Positions 59,201 to 64,000 of a stretch of 64,000 bases of DNA are shown here, in pieces (the first letter of the stretch is position 1; each line of letters starts with the position of its first letter). The notes beneath the pieces are model-generated. The model searched no databases. It saw only the letters and a program-made list of their open reading frames with translations, and was not told the origin of the DNA. The stretch is taken from the NCBI GenBank assembly GCA_022432975.1, contig CM039502.1, positions 72,559,497 to 72,623,496 on the forward strand. The letters are read 5' to 3'. The stretch comes from Begonia masoniana (taxonomy: Eukaryota; Streptophyta; Magnoliopsida; Cucurbitales; Begoniaceae). A program made the translations under genes and the position numbers.

Positions 59201-59442
59201 CTTAATTTCTCCCCAATTTACCCTTCCATTGATTTCTAACCAAATAGTTTTGTTTTGGTTGAACATAATTTGGTTTTCCAATTAAGTTGTGACTTAAATT
59301 CTTCGATCCGTTTTCTCCAAAAATCTCTTCTTCTGTAAGGTATTATAAAACTTCAAATAAAATACGAATTTTATTAATGGTCAATAAATTCCATTTCAAC
59401 AGTTTAAGGAATAATTACATGGCAAAAATGCCGGGTGTTACA
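56292..59442 (-). repeat. Tekay 5' LTR (A7)
   Basis: 3151 bp; minus-strand start TGTAACACCCGGCATTTTTG at 59442. Outside the array it matches A5 almost base for base (for example 58263-59442 against 44372-45551). It is 886 bp longer because of array expansion at 56615-57750. Confidence 0.95.
56615..57750. repeat. 69-bp higher-order array in A7
   Basis: The unit combines GTCATCGGCAGATACAGATA, GTAAACATAATCGGCAGAAG and GTGATGACATCATCGGAAGA plus TGTGATGAT. Interspersed variants carry GACGTCAGCCGGAAGATGG. Some 15 units, with GATGACGTCATC and TGATGACATCATC palindromes. It creates 431- and 369-aa ORFs on opposite strands that are not genes. Confidence 0.96.
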
Positions 59443-59589
59443 TAATGTACAGTCGAAATGATCGTAACACTGTAAGTTATCACAAGGTTTCGTGATACAT
59501 TCTCTTTGTATTAAGAGTTCACGAAATACAGGGTCATGTATTCGGAAGAAGAATTATTTATCCTAACTCACTGTTGAGTACGATACTAT

Positions 59590-60230
59590 GATTCACCATT
59601 AATCAAATCTTCTTTTTTGAGGATTGAATGCACCCCTATAGTCCCATATTTAGTAATTCCTAAACTATTTCTTCTATATTGAGAATCATCGAAATAAGCA
59701 AAAATACAATTTCTATGAAAAAGACCATTTATAGGTATTTCAATCGAAATGCTAGAACGGGGCAGTAATTCTTTTTCTCGTTCTTGAAGTGATTCAAATT
59801 GAATGATGAATCTATTTCTTCGTTTCTTTGCCAATAAATCACAATTCCCTTGGAAAATGCAAGGATATATAAGATTACAATAACCCGTACATATGATTCA
59901 ATTAAGTTCTGAATAATTAGGAATTCCGCTTTCTTTTTTACCAAAAAGATTTTAACTAAAAAATTTGTGTCTTACTTGATCATTATTTACTGAAAGGATA
60001 GAACTAGATCTTTCTTCGACAGAAAGAGAATGAATGTTAATTTGATCTTGATCCTTATAGAGTGAAGGAATTACACGGGATCTACACCAAATCCCTGATA
60101 ATACCCATAAATGACTTGTTTTTGGTAAAAGATGTACATTACCATATGTAAATTCGGGTGCATGGTACACATCGGTACTCCAATGCATTTCTCCCTCTAA
60201 GTCAGAATAAATATGTTTTCGAACCCTTTC
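59590..60230 (-). pseudogene. rpoC2: Chloroplast rpoC2 fragment, downstream half
   Basis: The minus strand continues rpoC2 after LTR F2: [69 protein letters not shown]. Then, after stops and frameshifts, [48 protein letters not shown]. rpoC2 encodes the beta'' subunit of plastid RNA polymerase. The fragment ends at about 59590, where mitochondrial-type DNA starts. The disrupting mutations are in line with non-functional nuclear plastid DNA. Confidence 0.93.
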
Positions 60231-62331
60231 TGTAACACCCGGTTCTATCGAACCAGCTCTTTTATTATTAATGGTATACACTTTAGTAGTCAATAATTCA
60301 AGTAGGGTTATTGAATGATTAGACTAGACAAGGCATTAGAGTAAATTACATTTTTAAAAAGTGGATAACGTATTTAAGGAAAGAGAGATTGGGTTTAATG
60401 CACTGTAGCCACCACCATTTCATACATTTCTCTTCGGATTTTTCAGCTCAAGCAGCCTGAGCTCTCTAGGCGATTTTCCTCGCCCGATTCTCCTTCAACT
60501 TAGGTAAGTTTTCCCCATTTCTTTTATGATATAGTGGTTAAATACCTGAAGGGGGTACAATGTGAGGATTTTGAGGATACTGAGAGTGAGCGTAGATTCG
60601 GGTTTTAGCAATAAAGGGGGAATGCTCGGGTAGTAGAGTTTCTAACTAGATTCCTCAAACCACTGTTTGATTCTTGGTGAGGTTTAATGGAGTTTTGATT
60701 TATATTCTGTTATGAACTTAGGTGAGCAGATTTCCGAAGTAGCTAGCGACCAGACAATTTCCAGAAGCCAGGTAAGTAAAGTATGCATGTGCCTTCGGGC
60801 CTACATCACAAAACAGTAGGGTTATGTATCTTGTGAATGATTTTTGTATAGTCATGCATCATGTTTTTGAAAGATTACGAAAATGAATTTCCATGTAAGG
60901 AAGGTAAGGCATGAACTGAATGTGACAGACAAACTATTAAGGGAACTAATCCACCCCTTAACTTATGAAGGGATTTATAACATTAGGAGGATTGATCCCA
61001 CTCCCAAGGGAACTGAGGGATCAGATCAGCTATTAAGGGAATTCATCCGCCCCTTAATCGAGTAGAGGATGTATAACATTGGGAAAATTGATCCACTTCC
61101 CAAGGGAACCGAGGGATCAGATCAGCTTATGAATGAATGTGAATGCAACTGAGATGAGAAAGTAGAAATTGCATGTTTAGGAATTTATGTTTCAGCATTT
61201 CATTTCATTACTGCTTTACTTACTTAGCATTAGGCTAATAGATGAGTTTTGTGATGTAGGTGTTGAGGATACTGCAGGTGATTTTCCTGAGTGCACAGAT
61301 GATTAGACATGGTTGGAGGAGTGCATTCATGTTTCGTCCTGGTAAATTGATGAGGCAGTTTAACTGATGTCTGTTGGTGTGAAGGTTTAGTTGACAATGT
61401 TTCAATTTAAGTATGTTGAGTTTTCATGACAGTAGTGGTTTTTAATATTTTGAATACGTTTTGAGATTTTTCTGATAGTAGTATTCTGTTGGGATTTGAT
61501 GTTGGTACTTACTGGATTTTGAGTAATGCTTGGGTTTGAATTGTTTCTGAATGATTTTCAGGCGAGTAAGTAAATTCCTTTCTGTAGTTAGAGTTGTGTT
61601 TGTATAGCAAGGAGTAGTTAAAATGTTGCTCTGTGGTCTATCGGAAGATGTCTTCAAAAAAGCCATCGGATGATGTAGGTTTAATTCTATCGGAAGATGC
61701 CTTCAGAGAAGCCATCGGATGATGTAGGTTTAATTCTATCGGAAGATGTAGATTTTGCACTCCGGTATGAGTGGGTATTATGTTTTGTCGTTTAGTGATC
61801 GGTATATGCAGTTTATTCTATCGGAAGAAGGGAATGAGAGATTTTTATCGTTTTGCCGTCGGTAGATACGAGTCGCAAAACTTGTCGTTTTGCAATCGGT
61901 TGTTGTTGGATAATTGATTTATCCGGTTGACGTTATCGGTAGATGCAGTCCACCGAGACATGTCTTTTGTTCCCAACTCTTCTGGTCCATGTCATCGACA
62001 GAAGCCTTCTATTTGCTGTTTTTGCTTCTTCCGTTGACTTTATCCATCGGTAGATGCATTTGACTTCTGCGACTTCCCAAGTGTTTCACAATTTGAACCT
62101 CTATTTCTTTAGCCGTTTGTCTCTTACATTTCAAACAATGTTCATAGTTTTGTTTAACTCTATTGTTGTCCAAAAGATTTCTGGTGCAAGTTTTAAATGT
62201 TTTGAGATTTTAGCTTATGTCAAATGTTGACTGTTGAGCAAAGTTTTAAAAAAAATAATACCGTTGAGATTCCTTAGTCATGTACGAATTTTTGTGTAAC
62301 GAACCGGGTTCAGATAACTCGGGGCGTTACA
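60231..62331 (+). mobile_element. Solo LTR F2 in the rpoC2 fragment
   Basis: It starts TGTAACACCCGGTTCTATCG and ends CAGATAACTCGGGGCGTTACA. The TSD ctttc is at 60226-60230 and 62332-62336. It is 2101 bp. Removing it restores the rpoC2 reading ...[13 protein letters not shown]. Landmarks: CCAGGTAAGTAAAG (60768), GCCTTCGGGC (60791-60800), CCTACATCACAAAAC (60800-60814), GTTTTGTGATGTAGG (61246-61260). It has only a few scattered CTATCGGAAGATG repeats (61640-61760), unlike F1. Confidence 0.95.
61640..61760 (+). repeat. Short CTATCGGAAGATG repeats in F2
   Basis: Two tandem copies of a roughly 56-bp unit (TCTATCGGAAGATG...GCCATCGGATGATGTAGG) and a partial third. They occupy the F1 array position but are not amplified. 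Confidence 0.85.
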
Positions 62332-62336
62332 CTTTC

Positions 62337-62808
62337 TTTAAACTTGAAAGTGTATGTTCCCGCACGAATCTCAGCAATCACTTGTTCTGATTCTACATAT
62401 TGATCATTTTGAACTAAAATCAAACTTTTTTGTGGAATAGTAACCTTATGTAGAATATCCTCACTCTCAATAGTTACATCCAAGTCTATATAACATAAAA
62501 AGACAGGATGTCCATGACGCGTACGTGTGGGATGAACCCAATTCTCATTGAATTTTCTTTTTCCATTAGAAGGAGCTCGTATATGTTCTGCAGTACCCCC
62601 TGTGAATACTCTGCCAGTATGAAAAGTTCTTAATGTTAGTTGAGTGCCCGGTTCCCCAATAGATTGACCTGCAATAATACCTACAACTTCTCTCAATTCG
62701 ACCAGATCGCCATGAGTAAGACTTCGTCCATAACATAATCGGCAGATCCAAGATGTACTCCTACAAGTAAAGGGGGTCCGAATAAATATTGGTTGTGTTT
62801 GAAAGGTT
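62337..62808 (-). pseudogene. rpoC2: Chloroplast rpoC2 fragment, upstream half
   Basis: The minus strand is open: [100 protein letters not shown]. This is the conserved zinc-ribbon/catalytic-region part of plastid RpoC2, roughly its first third. Changes such as GRV and REV at normally conserved positions suggest drift. The left boundary with LTR D2 is at about 62808; the right boundary is the F2 insertion. Confidence 0.95.
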
Positions 62809-63260
62809 ACCAAAACAGATTTAATGCCGCAAGAAATAAGGAAACCTAATCTCAAAAAAACGGTTGTGTGATACCACGTGTGACATTTTAGGAAAGTATC
62901 TTGAACAACTTGGATATTGATCCAAAAACTTAGGAAGACATCCCATTATTCATGTGATCTCGAAGCCTAACATTATGCATCGAATCTTTATCAAATCGGC
63001 TTGCCAAAACAAAGATTACCAAAAAAACAAGTGCCTTTAGACTTGTCAACAACTTTCTTAATATTCATGTTTCCTTATTTTTCTTTTTCACAAAATCTTC
63101 ATGATCTTCAATATGCATCTATCAATAATCTGAATATAATATTTATTGATTACCAAGAAATAAATTATCACTTTGAAAAATAGTGGAATAAAATATTATC
63201 TCTATAAATATAATTTGCCAAAAAATCAATGCCAACATAATTGCAATATATTTGCATTTA
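62809..63260 (-). mobile_element. LTR D2, 5' portion (right of the organellar insert)
   Basis: Colinear with D1 13316 onwards (ACCAAAACAGATTTAAYGCC, GTGTGACATTTTAGGAAAGT) and with the D1 remainder beyond the C1 insertion (22147-22439). On the minus strand it starts TGTAAATGCAAATATATTGC at 63260. The adjacent polypurine tract shows it is the 3' LTR of a Copia element. Confidence 0.9.
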
Positions 63261-63656
63261 CAATCTCTCCCTTTGGCATTTTTTGGCAAAATCAATAAAT
63301 TCAATAACATAATAACTCCCCCTGAATTAACTCCATTTCGATAGTAGCTTCAATATACGTCATAAAAAAAACTTCAATCAACATCATATCAAGATATGGG
63401 ATCAGAGCATACTATCCAAAAATACTCACCCTTTTTGCCATAAAAAGGACAAAAATAAATATAAGAGAATATCAACCATTATAACAGCATCATAATCACC
63501 AAATAATCACCATAAACACCAAAATCATCATAGGGAGATAACCAATATCAGGAACATAAAACATCCAGATAAGCACCAGAGTTGTCATGTGAGTACCATA
63601 GCCAAAGTATAATATTCAAATAGTGTAAAGATTATCCAGGGAGAAAAAAAATATTC
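63261..63656 (-). mobile_element. Copia internal 3' non-coding end (Copia-3) with polypurine tract
   Basis: On the minus strand the LTR D2 start is preceded by TGCCAAAGGGAGAGAT, a Copia polypurine tract. The rest is AT-rich and non-coding, as usual between RNase H and the 3' LTR. The element is cut at 63657 by the next LTR. Confidence 0.7.
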
Positions 63657-64000
63657 TGTAACACCCGGAAATTTCTAGTATCAAGTGTAGCCTTAGAAGG
63701 TAGCAAGAGTTGGACTAGGCATTTAAGTTTGAATGGTGAGTGGATGAAGTATAGTGGAGAGTTTGACAAGTCAAACTTAATTGTGATTGGTGGAAAATCT
63801 TTGGTTTGAAAAGTCCAACTATTTTAACCAATAAAATTCAAGCAATTTGTGAATGAAAAAGGATGAAAAGTGGGTAGTTGAAGGATGTCACGTTGGCTGC
63901 CAAGAGGAGGAAAAGTGAGGGTTAATTGGTAATTTCAAAGGCCATTTAATGAATAAAGAAAAAGAAGAAAAAGGGTTAGGTTTAAAAGAAGACAAGTGGT
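63657..64000 (+). mobile_element. C-type LTR copy C2, truncated by window edge
   Basis: It starts TGTAACACCCGGAAATTTCT, resembling LTR C1's TGTAACACTCAGAAATTTCC, and is followed by AT/GA-rich DNA. The preceding 5 bp (tattc) would be the TSD. The other end is outside the window. Confidence 0.65.

Larger units (their letters stand above)
43287..59442 (-). mobile_element. Two-LTR Ty3 chromovirus (Tekay clade), parent of family A LTRs
   Basis: Bounded by LTRs A7 (5', 56292-59442) and A5 (3', 43287-45551) with the TSD taatg at 43282-43286 and 59443-59447. It has a primer binding site (tRNA-iMet type) after the 5' LTR and a polypurine tract before the 3' LTR. Gag, protease, RT, RNase H and integrase are on the minus strand in Ty3 order, and the integrase ends in a chromodomain-like motif, hence chromovirus. 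Net length is about 10 kb after removing solo LTRs A6 and F1. The flanking LTR bodies are nearly identical, so insertion is recent, but the coding frames are already broken. Confidence 0.95.
41799..62808. other. Captured organellar DNA (mitochondrial-type plus plastid), later invaded by LTR elements
   Basis: Inside LTR D2, and excluding the Tekay element (43287-59442) and solo LTR F2 (60231-62331), lie about 2.7 kb of non-retrotransposon DNA. 41999-43286 with 59448-59600 is mitochondrial-type: group I intron cores, a cob exon and a LAGLIDADG ORF. 59590-60230 with 62337-62808 is chloroplast rpoC2 on the minus strand. The first 200 bp (41799-41998) are unassigned. The joint with D2 lacks a TSD and goes with loss of about 180 bp, as expected for end-joining capture at a double-strand break. 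Confidence 0.82.

Noticed and set aside
62310..62855. The whole 181-aa ORF as one rpoC2 product
   Set aside because: The first 15 residues come from LTR D2 and the last few from LTR F2; only 62337-62808 is rpoC2.

Overview
This is nuclear DNA from a land plant with a large, retrotransposon-rich genome. The host is probably a eudicot, judging from the one gene; I could run no search. Only one ordinary host gene is visible: a three-exon gene at 9342-11949 for a TRM/DUF4378-like protein. Nearly everything else is nested LTR retrotransposons. Most boundaries can be read directly from TG...CA ends and 5-bp target-site duplications (TSDs).

Layout. 1-2451: a Tekay-type LTR (family A) cut by the window edge. 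3185-6535: a solo LTR (family I) with a solo A LTR inside. 6536-9341: intergenic DNA and the gene's promoter. 12258-29747: a decayed Copia element on the minus strand. It holds a five-deep stack (Copia > solo LTR D1 > solo LTR C1 > solo LTR B > solo LTR A3) plus two further solo LTRs (E and I-2). 29748-39490: Copia debris on both strands, an inverted pair of short LTRs, and a composite LTR-like insertion (G) holding a 3.8-kb solo A LTR (A4). 39813-40470: a hAT-like non-autonomous element. 41204-63260: a second D LTR split by captured organellar DNA. 63657-64000: the start of another C-type LTR.

The captured organellar DNA is about 2.7 kb net. One part is a stretch of chloroplast rpoC2. The other looks like a fungal-type mitochondrial cob region: two group I intron cores, a short cob exon (YVLPYGQMNLWG) between them, and a LAGLIDADG endonuclease ORF in frame with that exon. 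The ORF contains two in-frame TGA codons that would read as Trp in the mould mitochondrial code. A two-LTR Tekay chromovirus (43287-59442, TSD taatg, about 10 kb net) later landed in the second intron core, and a solo LTR (F2) landed in rpoC2. The Tekay element itself carries two solo LTRs (A6 and F1).

Two LTR features stand out. First, several LTR families share a splice-donor-like CAG|GTAAGT, a small GC hairpin and a CCTACAxC arm. A reverse-complementary GxTGTAGG arm lies several hundred bases downstream, and the two arms change together between families. Second, LTRs of different families carry tandem arrays with different units (21, 24, 25, 27/39, 35 and 69 bp). The units are built around palindromes or hairpins, and a CATCTGCCGATG core is shared between a Copia-type and a Ty3-type LTR. 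The long ORFs in these arrays are by-products of repeat length, not genes.
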